Part shown: piece by piece, positions 11,083 to 21,417 of the stretch
Numbering within the stretch: position 1 is the stretch's first letter
Layout of the letters: the number at the start of each line of letters is the position of its first letter
Source of the DNA: Rhabdophis nuchalis
Lineage: Eukaryota > Chordata > Lepidosauria > Squamata > Natricidae
Direction: 5' to 3'
Assembly: GCA_039707465.1 (NCBI GenBank)
Contig: CM077645.1
Span: forward strand, 147,866,503 to 147,930,502
Length of the DNA stretch: 64,000 nt
Made by a program: the position numbers and the translations under genes
Notes under the pieces: generated by a model
What the model saw: the letters and a program-made list of their open reading frames with translations, nothing else
What the model was told of the DNA's origin: nothing
Databases searched by the model: none

Positions 11083-12997
11083 TATTCTTAAGCTTCAGAA
11101 TGTACATGGCCATTTGGAAGTCAGCCAGCTAGTCCCCATCAATTCAGGGGAATATAATTATATGCATGTGGTAGGACATGCATGTAGAGAGAATTTCTAT
11201 AAATGTTCTTTATCTTACATGCTTTTGGTTACCAGCGATTTGCTTTTTTGTTATCAGTAATTTACCGATATCAATCAAACTTTAATTTCACATCCTTGTA
11301 ATCACACATCGGAATAGGTGAGAAGTACGTGTGGAGTGCTTGTCCCAAATCATTTTAGCTAAGAAATAGTTTACTATCTGCATTTTAAACAGCTGGCTTA
11401 TTTAAAAAAACCAAAACAATTTCGGCTGTTTTTCCAGACTGCATATAGCATGAGTAAATATAAGTGTCTGGACCTTCTGTGACCATTAACTTTTTATCTT
11501 GCTGACATTCAAAAGGTCATGTGTAGCCTGCAACCCCTTTCTTCTCACCCTCCAGAGAAATAAAAATTCTCTAGAATTGAATTCTCTATGATGCAAACAG
11601 AAGCTCACTTCAAGGCGTGGATTCTAAGTTGTTCCTTTGTCCATAGGCAGTAATTTCTGAAACCTCCCCATCAATCTGTAGTTTCTAACTGGGATCCCAA
11701 GTTTCTCCCAGTCTCTAGAAGCAAGTTTTCTAAAGTCACACAGAACTGCAAAACAATAGCGGTAAGCTTCCACTTATGAAGATGTGCTTCCCATTTGCCA
11801 ACCCTTCACGTCTAAATTTGTTTAAGCCAGGGATTCCTGGATTCTCTTGTTAATTGTTGCCCTGGGTACATGGTTACTTAATTTTCTAAAAAAGGAAGAA
11901 TGAACAAGTATTCTGAAATGGCAACTGCCATCCTTTTTCCTAGTCTGAGAAGTCCACAAGACTTTGCTAGATTATTTACAGTTACACATTGTTAATTATG
12001 AATTACCATCTATTTTTAACCTAAGAAGAACTGCAAACATGCAGAATCAATTAATACCTATGAGTTTATTACAGCATACATATGTTTCAATAATATTTCA
12101 AGCATATTAAAAATGAGGACATTTTTCTACTGATATTTGTCTTAATCTATCCATTCAAGATGATAACTAATTTAGGACATAAGAGTAATGAAAGCACTAT
12201 GTCTATAAGCATCAGTTGCAAATAACTATACCAGAACCACTTAGAGAAGAATTATTTAATCTGTGGCTCACTCTCAATATCCTTTCTTCTATGCATGCAG
12301 AAAAGAATCAAACATTTACCTATTCCGCTGCTAGCTAGCAATAAACTGATGTTGGACTGAAATCTCTGCATGATTTTGTGATTTGTGTAGCTATTATTAA
12401 TGAATATCTTCTTTGGGAACTGCGAAACACCTCCAAGCATTGAGTTTTCAACCTGCATGGATCACATTTTTAAAATGTGGTTAAACAATTCAATAACATG
12501 TTCATCCATGTGAATTTATTTTAACTTTATGCAGCTTAAAGAAAAGAAGTACATCAGCCAACAGATGGCAGTGTTTCACTTTCATAGCAATTCCACATTT
12601 TCTTTTATAAAAGGAACAGAGAAATGCCTTTAACATACAATTATATAATATCCATTATAAAACATATGCACAAGGAATACACAGCCTATTAATCTGTATG
12701 TATATTATGTCATATTTGTGCTGTAAAAAATTGTTAGAACTACATTCTTGAAAGACTAGAATCCAATTAGTGGTTTTCTAATTGGGTTTTAGAATGATTT
12801 TAGTCTTATAATCCTAGTGATATTTATTTTGTTTCAGACACTGTAGACCGATAATTCAGGTCCATTTTCTACCATATATAGAGAATAATATTCTTTGTAT
12901 TCCTTGTATTGATGGACACTGGTAGCTTGTTCCTTTTCCAGTCTCTCTTTAAATGTTGCCAGTATAGCAATATATTGTATTCTATACTGTAGAAATT
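11083..12997. other. Non-coding, nothing recognised
   Basis: AT-rich sequence with no ORF above chance and no repeat boundary I could define. Confidence 0.4.
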
Positions 12998-13037
12998 GAT
13001 GAATGAATGAATGAATGAATGAATGAATGAATGAATA
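12998..13037. repeat. (GAAT)n microsatellite
   Basis: About nine tandem TGAA/GAAT units. Confidence 0.95.
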
Positions 13038-13129
13038 TTTGGAGTTATGACAAGAACCCAGAAGGCGGAATATAAATTGATGTTTAACTAACAATCTTTT
13101 ATATTAAACCAAACTCATAAGGTTACTGT

Positions 13130-13610
13130 AAGAAAAAATGACCCAGAAGGAGGGGGAAGAGGGGGGGAATACACAGAGGCATTCACAGGTTTCGCTTGGG
13201 GCATCTCACACACACACTCATGGTTAAAATGAGCAGACACCTGCACTCACCCCCCACCCCCTTGCCTGCTTCCATCCAAAGAATGACCCAGAAGGAAGGA
13301 GGGGAAAAACAAATCCCCAGAGAGGAAACTCCACACGGAACACTTTCTTCCTCCCTCTCTCTTTCTCCCTTCCTTTCCTCCGATTGGCTGGTGGTGAACT
13401 GTCTCCTGAGCGCAAAAGGCCGGGGTGAACAGTATTTCGCCGAATGGCCCCTGACAAAGGGTCTGGGACTGAAGAGGCTGGTTCCCATTGGCCGGCGCGA
13501 ACAGCTAGGGTCCTTTCAGTGAAGGAGAATGGTAGAGGTGAATGGCTGGGGGTGGAACCCTGGGGGCAAAAAAGGGGCAGTGAAGGGTGCGAGGAGAAAG
13601 TCTTAGACCC
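13130..13610. other. GC-richer unexplained segment
   Basis: A GC-rich island in AT-rich surroundings. It contains a direct repeat of ATGACCCAGAAGGA (13138 and 13283), a CA run and a polypyrimidine stretch. ORFs occur on both strands (for example 13196-13522) but have no recognisable domain. It may be the inside of an old MITE. Confidence 0.3.
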
Positions 13611-13689
13611 CTCTGAATCCTACATAAAGTTAACTAAAAATGTAATACAAAAAATAAAAAGCAGAAGTTTAGATTAATTATACATGACT

Positions 13690-13727
<38 letters not shown>

Positions 13728-13728
13728 C
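13690..13728. repeat. (ATA)n microsatellite at a retroposon tail
   Basis: Trinucleotide run followed by CTTCTTTATTGTCATTGTAC. Similar sequence followed by TTA repeats occurs at 19945-20010, so this is probably the reverse-strand 3' tail of a short retroposon. Confidence 0.7.
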
Positions 13729-13817
13729 TTCTTTATTGTCATTGTACTAAAATTACAATGAAATTGGTTGAAAATTAAATATAAAAGTAGGGCTTTATTC
13801 TAAACAGTATCTATACT

Positions 13818-14205
13818 GTGGTTAAATTGGCTAACTTTACTGTGGCTAAAGGTCCAGGGTATCTGAGGAGATGCCTCATTCTAGTAAGACTGGTCTGCTC
13901 CAGTCACTCCAGTCGGGGAAAGGCTTGCTGTATAGACCCATATGTCAAGGAATTTCTGCTGTGCCACCCCCTTTGGAACATTCTAGTGCCAGAGGAGAGA
14001 TTCCCCTCCCCTTTTTAGACATTAGGAAGGCCCTTAAAACATAGCTCTGGAAGTGGTTAATGGGTTAAGAGTGAGGACCTACCCTGTACTATTCATCTTC
14101 GTGATTTTTAGTCTTTATTCAATTCTTATTAATTTTAATCCTTTTGTAAACCACCCAGTTGCTTCAACAGTGAGATGGGCAATTAAAATTCAGAATAAAG
14201 GTAAC
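13818..14205 (+). mobile_element. LINE (L2/CR1-type) 3' fragment, decayed
   Basis: Translation around 13950-14050 gives PLWNILVPEERFPSPF then RKALK, the common C-terminus of L2/CR1-type LINE proteins (WN-LP, then F-LK-LF). It continues into a 3' UTR-like TAAACCACCCAGTTGCTTC and a final AATAAAGG. It is 5'-truncated and carries stops. Confidence 0.5.
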
Positions 14206-15399
14206 AGAGATATGATAGAATATCTATGTGCATACTTCTCTTCAAAATTACATAGATCTGCATGCATTTTAAATAAATTCAAGACTCTTATTTAAAGGTA
14301 AATTAATACTGTATGCAAATACATCCATCAATTTCTTGGAGTTGCTCAGAATAAAAATATCCATATGCAACAATCACTGAAAAATGACATTTTTCAAAAT
14401 CGTGTTAACTTCTCAGTGCCAGACAATCAGACAGACAAATTTGTCAGCTCCATGTTCCCTTCAGAATTGGTTGTGTTGAAAGCCTAACCAAATATGTAAT
14501 ATTTGGCTCCCTTATATGTAATATATCCCACAGGAAGACACATTAAAGACATTTAGATTATAGCTTTTGAAGAAAAAAATAAACTCTTCAAAAATAAATA
14601 AAACAATCTAAATGGACAGGAGCAATAATCATAGAAGTTTAAAATATACTATAAAAAATGCCCACTGCCTAGGAGATGGCTCTCTATATATCACTTTTCA
14701 GGTCTCAAAATTCTTAAGAGCTGTAACCATTAGGGGAGAACGCTGTAACCTTCCTTAGTTAAGCTATTGGCGATCCATTGCTATGATATTATGATAACTA
14801 TTATTATTATTATTATTATTATTTTTAATGTTTCTTCCTGTAGTACTTGTGTTTTTGGTCTGTGGTCTGTAAATAAAAGTATATATATATATATATACTA
14901 AAAAAACTTAAATAGCAGCTGGGGTAATTGGGAAAAAATAAAGGAGAAGAGGAAAAAAGAGAATACAGAGGGAAGGGTGTTTGAATGCTATTTTTGTAAT
15001 CACAATTTCCCTCATTTAAATTTTTTCCTCATTTTTCTTAATCATATTAAATTTCATCTTTTGAATTCTCACTTCAACCTTTACCTCAGAGGCAAAGCCA
15101 ATATAACAGCAATAATAATGTTAAAACATTAATTCTTAAAAGGTCAATAGGAAGTACAAAAAATGGTTTGTTGACTTGAGATTGAAACAGTTGAATGTAA
15201 TTTCCTTCAAAAAAAAACAGTGGCAAGTCAATGCTAACTTTGAAACTATGGATATTAATAGGGAATTTGCAAGGTTTGTCTACATTTGGACTTGGAACAT
15301 TGCCAAAGTGCTACAACTAAGACATTTGTTAATTTTAAGAATTAATCAAGAAGTAGAAATATATTTGACTCATGTAAAATAATTCAAACTAATCATATA
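14206..15399. other. Non-coding, simple repeats only
   Basis: AT-rich, with (TTA)n at 14798-14824 and (TA)n near 14879-14898. No supported gene. Confidence 0.45.
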
Positions 15400-15470
15400 G
15401 TTTTATTTTTATTTATTTATTTATTTTATTTTATTAAATTTATACCCCGCCCTTCTCCTTGTTAGGACCC
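15400..15470 (-). mobile_element. LINE 3' tail fragment (TTTA tail, minus)
   Basis: TTTATTTATTTATT-type tail followed by AAATTTATACCCCGCCCTTC. The same block starts the 3' end of the LINE copy at 56658-57200. Confidence 0.6.
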
Positions 15471-15602
15471 AAGCTTTTATTATGAGATTTACATATAAAA
15501 TGTATCTTTTCTTTTATGTACACTGAGAGCATATGCACCAAAGACAAATTCCTTGTGTGTCCAATCACAGTTGGCCAATAAAGAAATCTATTCTATTCTA
15601 TA
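15471..15602 (+). mobile_element. Snake CR1-like LINE 3' end with TCTAT repeats
   Basis: Contains ACACTGAGAGCATATGCACC and GTGTCCAATCACAGTTGGCC, then CAATAAAG and a TCTATTCTATTCTAT tail. This terminal block with an ATAGA-type microsatellite is known from snake CR1-like LINEs and supports assigning the window to a snake. Confidence 0.6.
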
Positions 15603-16099
15603 AAATAGGATTAAGGGGAAAAAAACCAAAACATTTTCTGTAGAAAATATCAAACACTGTTTTAAAAAATAGGCAGAGAATAATTATCACTACCCTTTAC
15701 TAGCCCTATTACTATATATTACTATTCCTATATTGGTGGCTAATATGAAGCATAAAATATTTAATGTAAGCATCACCTCTACTTGAACTAGCATATGCTT
15801 AAACTTTATCTTGATTAATATTCACAAATGTAAGGTAGAATCCAAAAATGTGATACATGCTCAGAGAAATATATAAAGATCCTAACACCTGAGTAAACAT
15901 TTTACCTATCTTGTTAGAGATAGCCATTACCTGAAATATATATTCTCTGGGTCTCAATTATTCCTGTACGTCCCATCAATAGGAGATTCAAAGAACTTAA
16001 TTCTACGGTCCCTGAGGGGTTGACAGTGCTGTACCCAAATTCTGGTTCTAGTTATAAAGAAAACTTTCTATTCCCTACAGGAAGAGGCAAGGAACTTTC
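15603..16099. other. Non-coding, nothing recognised
   Basis: AT-rich sequence without a defined feature. Confidence 0.4.
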
Positions 16100-16425
16100 T
16101 TTTTCTTTTAAGATATTTCGCTTCTCATCAAAGCTTGTTCAGCTGAAGAAGCTTCTTGGATGAGAAGTTTCTTAGCTGAAGAAGCTTCTTCGATGAGAAG
16201 TGAAATGTCTTCAAAGAAAAATAAGAAAGTCTAGTTGCTTTTGGAGACAACCATGTCCTGGATGAACGAGAATCTCCTTAGACCTTTGGTTTTGCAGAGC
16301 TGAAGATGCTTTTTGGATGAGAAGCAAAACTTCAAAGAAAAACCAGAAAATCCAGTTGCCTCTTGAAAAAGCACCTTTGGGACAACCATGAATGGATGAC
16401 TGAGAATCTCCATAGACATTTATCT
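16100..16425. repeat. Interspersed repeat with GGATGAGAAG(C)GAAA motifs
   Basis: Three direct copies of an AGCTGAAGAAGCTTCTT then GATGAGAAG unit (about 16138, 16172 and 16296) and one inverted copy (about 16110), followed by GTCCAGTTGCCTCTTG-like text and CAACCATG. It belongs to a repeat abundant in fish and squamate genomes. I suspect a retroelement terminus but cannot name the family. Confidence 0.5.
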
Positions 16426-16469
16426 CCCTGCAGGATTGCAGAAGGGGCTGGGGGAATCTGCTTCAGGAC

Positions 16470-16650
16470 CTCTCTCCTGAACTGCCTGGACCAGTTCCTG
16501 CAGTTTTCTTGGCAAGGTTTTTTAGAGGTGGTTTGATATTGCCTGTTTCCTAGGGCTGACAAGAGAGTAAAGGTCCAACGTCACCCAGGTGACATTGGGG
16601 CCCAAGATAAGACTAGAACTCACAATCTCTTGGTTTCTAGCCTGATTAAC
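16470..16650 (-). repeat. tRNA-derived SINE (minus strand)
   Basis: Reverse complement of the SINE at 31570-31920: TTCTTGGCAAGG, then GGTGGTTTGATATTGCCT, CCTAGGGCTGA, then GACTAGAACTCACAATCTC followed by GGTTTCTAGCCTG, which corresponds to the B-box end of the tRNA-like head. Confidence 0.7.
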
Positions 16651-16652
16651 AG

Positions 16653-16808
16653 TGGTGCAATTCAGCCAGTTCTATCCAGTTCGGGCAAACTGGTAGAGGT
16701 TAAGGTTCCGCCCACCCGCCTGAATGTCATCACATCCCATTTTTGATGCTCTGCGCATGTGCTCACATTGGCGAATCGGTAGCGAAGGTAAGTTGATTTC
16801 ACTCCCGC
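16653..16808. repeat. MITE-like repeat, second copy of the 8321 family
   Basis: Starts CAGTGGTGCAATTCAGCC and ends GGTAAGTTGATTTCACTCCC, sharing the CATCACATCCCATTTTTGA core. It lies directly beside the SINE head. TTAA occurs at both edges, but the ends do not look like piggyBac. Confidence 0.5.
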
Positions 16809-17439
16809 TTAACCGCTACATCAGAGTGGTTCTCATGGGGATTCTAAAGGCTGCCAAAAAGAGTCCACCTAATTTATACTTCAGTCCAACACATTTTTTT
16901 ATTCCCATGCAATACAGTAACTAAGAAACCAAACTTGAATATTTGTAGAGGTCACTCAGAATGCAATGTACCTTTATCCGGACATTAGTATCTAGTGACA
17001 AATTTGGAGGATTACATCAAATTTCAAAGAACTTGCTCAAAGATACATTAAAAATAACAACAATTCTATATGACACTATGTATGGCAGCATATTAAGGAC
17101 AAGCCAGATTAATGTACATTTATTCCTTTAACATGCTTTAAAGGCTTTTCTATTTCACTCAGCAGGCAATAATACTATAATACAATACAGAAGTTTATTT
17201 ATTACATTTTGATCTTGCCTTTATTTTTATAAATAATTCAAGGCTGCGAACATTTTAGTACTTTATCCTCCTCTTATTATTTTCTTTTTTAAATCTTATT
17301 TTCCTTAAACTAAAATGTATTCCTTCAAAAAATACTTGGAAGAAATAAAAGATAAAGGTATTTAACATACTAAGCAACAATCTTTATAGTACTGTAGTTG
17401 CATTTGAAATAAGATTGAGGATTTTTCCATTGTTGGTCC
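16809..17439. other. Non-coding, nothing recognised
   Basis: AT-rich sequence with no supported feature. Confidence 0.4.
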
Positions 17440-17620
17440 TGGATGTGGTACCTCTCTCCCTTTCTGGACTTGTGCTCAACTTGGGGGCTCTTCTGGCCTT
17501 GGAGCTACTCGAAGATAGCAACTGTGGCCAGGAAGGCTTTTGCACAGATTAAGCTGTACCCCTTCCTTGACTCGGAGGCCCTTCTGACAACTACTTATGC
17601 ATGTGACAGCCTGGGCTACC
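17440..17620 (+). mobile_element. LINE RT relic (L2/CR1-type)
   Basis: Conceptual translation gives VARKAFAQIKL, PFLDSEALLTTTYA, matching the VARRAFYQ-RQLRP-LD-DAL-TVTHA block that is intact in the LINE copy at 34592. Heavily decayed. Confidence 0.5.
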
Positions 17621-19944
17621 TTCTGTGCCATTGCCATGGTGAAGGTAGCCAATAAGGTCATTGTCAGGTGCAAAAAATCAGGACATGTGTTGATTGCCGC
17701 ATACATGATTTATTGAAGCCTAAACACAAGGCTTGGGTCAATTAATGGTCAGTAATAAAATTGATGTTAGATAAGGGTCAACAGAATTCAAGGGAGGAGG
17801 GAGAGACTTGGATCACTTGTGGCAACACAAGGTTTCTAAACTGATGACATGCTTTACTCTGCCCCCAGCTCTGCATCCTCTTCTGCTAGACTCTAGAGTC
17901 ATTTCTTGACTCATGTTTATATGCCCATTTTAAACAATAACTGAGATGGGAACTGGGGCTACTGTTAGGACAGCTACACGAAGACAGACTTTGCAAAAAC
18001 ATTCAAGCTGTCACGTGAAGGCTAGAGAGAACCAAGGAATTTAGATGTGGACACAAAGTGCAATTAGCAAGAACATTCCATCTGTACCAGCCCAACAGGA
18101 TTTGTTTTAAAAAATCAAAGCACGCTGCTTCTCCTATCTTTCGTTCCCCTTAAAAATAAATGAGGTATATTAATTTTTAAGGAAGGTCACATTTAATGTG
18201 CTTTTAAAAAAAGGGATTAGACATTTTCCAACCAGAACTTTCCAAACAGTCACATTAACATGCATATCCTTTAAAGGATGAGCAGGAGGCTCTTTTCATT
18301 ATTGCAATTAACCTGCTCCAGATTGGAATGCAAATTATTTTAATAAGTAATATTATTGTTAATTCAAGTATTATAGAGAATACTAATTAAAAATACAAAC
18401 TCAATTAAAGAGTCATTTCCTTAGATGGCTTATCAAAGATAATGTCACCGAATGTATTAAAAAAAATCAAATCTCTCTGTTGTAACATTATTGCAAAATA
18501 AAACAGTTTGTGTGTTGTCCTCCAGATTTACAGAAGAGATATGTTACAATCAGTCTAAGTGTCCTACCATTAAACTTCTTTTAAGGATGCTTAACAAAGT
18601 TTTAACGGAACTTATTCTTGTCAATGACAATGAAGTCAAAGGCTCAATATGATTAGAGGATGTATAAGTTATTTTGGCAAAGTAAGCACTATGAGCATAT
18701 GCAATGCCTATCCACATACCCATAATAAAAATACAATGCTAATTTATCAAGAGCCTGCAAATCTGGAAGTCAAAGATTGCATTTTGTGCAGACAGCAACT
18801 TGATTGGCCTCAACACAGAGGTGCTATAACAGGACCACTGTTAGAATAGTAGTTAGAAAGTGGCATATTCCCCTCCTATCTAAAAGACAGAAGGAAAGCA
18901 CACGTAGATGTGTTTTTGTGGAATGATATTTCTTACACTTTTCTCTCTCTCTTAGGACCCCTTCTCAATTTTAAAAATTATGGAGGACCTCAAAAGAGCT
19001 TTTGTTCGTATGGGCTACATTTATCAATATTTACCATATTAAAGATTATAATTAACACATTTACCACTGCCGCCGCTTCTCATAATTGTTTCATGGGATT
19101 TTAATACTGCGTTGCTTTTCAACATAAGACGGCAAATAATTTTGATTTTGTAGAACCCCAAATAGGTCTTGGAGATTACCAGGATTCCTAGGATCATACT
19201 TTTAAGAAACACTGGTGTACCTCAAGCCATGGTAAAAACGGATGCATTGCAATCCATGGGGCTAAGCCCAGACTGTGATTTCAGTAAACTGTAACTTTAT
19301 GCCATAGGTGAAAACAAGTGTGAATCAAAGCTCAATGTCATAATATTGATCTATGTAGTCCAGAAAATTATAGTCCTGGAAGCAACTTGCATTCCCACTA
19401 CTACTCATTATGTCTTCATCACATCGCTTAATGTTTTCCTCTGCAACTCCCACAATCTCTTGCCATTGCTAACGCAGAGATGAATAGGATGACTGGAATT
19501 GAAAAATGCCAAAAAATCACAGTTATCTATCCCCTGGATATAACTGAGCCCCATAGTTCTTCCATCAGGTGTGGTCACAGACCAGCAATATCTATGGCAC
19601 ACGAGAACGTGGCATAGATCTCATTTGGTTCAGGTTAAATCATGTTGACATCAAAAAGATACATTATATTAACTAATATATAACATAAGTTAAATATATT
19701 TATATTGGGATTCAGGAAAACAAAATTTTTATCAATACAAATACAAATGGAATTGTTGTGTCAGTGGTTTATTTGGAAGGACATTGAAATATGAATGTGC
19801 CAGCCATTTGAACTACAGTAAAAGGTGACTTTGGTTTTTCTATGAAGTTTTTAAATTAACAGAAAAAATTATAAACAACAATGGGACTTTTACATGTGAT
19901 TTTTCCCCCCGTGCAGAGAACAAGTTGCTTATAGACTCAACAAT
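17621..19944. other. Non-coding, nothing recognised
   Basis: AT-rich sequence with chance ORFs of 60-70 codons only. Confidence 0.4.
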
Positions 19945-20030
19945 GACAATAAAGATTATTATTATTATTATTATTATTATTATTGTTGTTGTTGTTGTTG
20001 TTGTTGTTGCTGCTATTGTTATTGTTAAAA
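19945..20030. repeat. (TTA)n(TTG)n compound microsatellite at a retroposon tail
   Basis: CAATGACAATAAAG precedes the TTA then TTG runs, suggesting that a polyadenylated 3' tail seeded the microsatellite. Confidence 0.8.
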
Positions 20031-20272
20031 TGTAATAGCTTCTTGGGCAGAAAAAATACATATTTGTAGAAGTTGTAGACAATTTGAAGATCTTATAGGA
20101 AACATCTTAATAATATATTGTGTATCAACTGGTAAACCTTATCAATTAATCATCACAATGAAAATACATTCATGTGAAAATGTAGGCAGAGCCCATGTAA
20201 AGTCTCCCCCCCCTTTTTTGAGGACCTCTACAATATTATATTTTCAAACTTTTCAGAAAGCTAAAGCTGATT

Positions 20273-20671
20273 CATAGGCAGTCCTCAACGTAACAACCAC
20301 AATTAAGCCCAACATTTCTGTTGCTAAGTGAGAATTAAGTGAGTTTACCCCATTTTACAACCTTCCTTGCCACAGATGTTAAGTACATCACTGCAGTTGT
20401 TCAATAAGTAACATGGTTATTAAGGGAATCCGCTCCCCCACCCCACCTCGGACTTTACTTGTCAGAAAGTAGCAAAAGGGGATTGCATGACCCAGGACAC
20501 TGCAACTGTCATAAATGTGAGTCAGTTGCCAAGGGCCTGAATTTTGATCGTGTGACCAAAGGGATGGTGTAATGATCTTAAATGTGAAAAAATGATCATT
20601 AGTCACTTTTTTTCTGTGCCATTGTAAATGATCTGTTGTAAGTCAAAGATTATAACTGACCAAAAACCTCT
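20273..20671. mobile_element. MITE (GTAGTCCTCGACTTACAAC family)
   Basis: Left end GGCAGTCCTCAACGTAAC, right end GTTGTAAGTCAAAGATTAT. The ends are imperfect inverted repeats, with the internal blocks CATTTTACAACCTTCC and GTCATAAATGTGAGTCAG. Other copies lie at 49455-50186 and 58668-59050. Confidence 0.65.
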
Positions 20672-20988
20672 ATGAAAATTTGACTTTGTAAACATTTATC
20701 CAACAAAAACATTAAGGTTATATTACTATTTTTTTCTGTGGAAAAAGTATTACCCCCTTTGACAAAAACAATTGTAAGGAGGTGTTTCTTATAACTTGTC
20801 TACCAGAGTGTGATATCAACTAAGAAGAATTTTCCTGCATAACTTTTTCAACTATGTGATATTTGATTGGTTTCTTGTATGCACAGCCCATTTCAAATCA
20901 CCCCACGGCATCTATACTGGATCTCAGTTCTGAGCTTTGGTTACAGTAGGATAATTCTAGAATTTTCCATTATTCTTTTTTTCAGATG
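20672..20988. other. Non-coding flank of DIRS B
   Basis: AT-rich sequence with nothing recognised. It ends at TTCAGATG, the left flank of the DIRS insertion. Confidence 0.4.
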
Positions 20989-21138
20989 AAAAGAGCGTTG
21001 GTTCTTACCTGATACGCATCTTTTCATAGGGGGGGAGGCAGCGTCTAGTGTGGGTTGATGACTCTCTTCTCATTGGAGGTCTGAGTCTGGGCAAAATTAA
21101 GCCCCGCCCCTCGTCACCGGGCCCAGCCCAGTTTCGAC
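20989..21138. repeat. DIRS B right inverted terminal repeat
   Basis: 21031-21138 is the reverse complement of 26900-27007. The outer 42 bases (AAAAGAGCGTTGGTTCTTACC and onward to the G run) have no counterpart at the left terminal repeat, the asymmetry described for DIRS elements. Confidence 0.9.
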
Positions 21139-21313
21139 GAAGAAATCCAGACTCGAAGCGTCTTGTACGTCCACTCTTGCGAGTTGTAGTCCGGTCCCGG
21201 TGATTGCTTGGTCGAGCCGCTTCCCTGCTTATTGACCTGTAGTCCGGTATTCTCAGGTATTATCGATAGGGAGCCAAGGAAACAAACATCAGACAAAATT
21301 CCCCGGGGTGGGG

Positions 21314-21407
21314 CTAGACGCTGCCTCCCCCCCTATGAAAAGATGCGTATCAGGTAAGAACCAACGCTCTTTTTCCATAGTGGGGGGAGGCAGCGTCTAG
21401 TGTGGGA
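21314..21407. repeat. DIRS B internal complementary region
   Basis: The first part (21314-21372) is the reverse complement of the right tip 20989-21045. The second part (about 21371-21407) is the reverse complement of the left tip 26985-27019. The two are fused as GCTCTTTTTCCATAG, so the region spells the junction of both element ends. In the accepted DIRS model it serves as the template for joining the ends into a circle. Confidence 0.88.
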
Positions 21408-21417
21408 CATACCAAAG

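Noticed and set aside
13183..13522. Overlapping ORFs on both strands at 13183-13522 as a gene
   Set aside because: No domain, no splice signals, and mutually overlapping frames in a short GC-rich block.
16100..16345. Possible hammerhead ribozyme (GATGAG...GAAA core)
   Set aside because: The strand reads TGGATGAG instead of the required CTGATGAG, and no paired helices I and III with a cleavage-site triplet were found.
16653..16808. piggyBac insertion because TTAA flanks the repeat
   Set aside because: The ends begin CAGTGG rather than piggyBac-like CCC, and TTAA is common in this AT-rich region.
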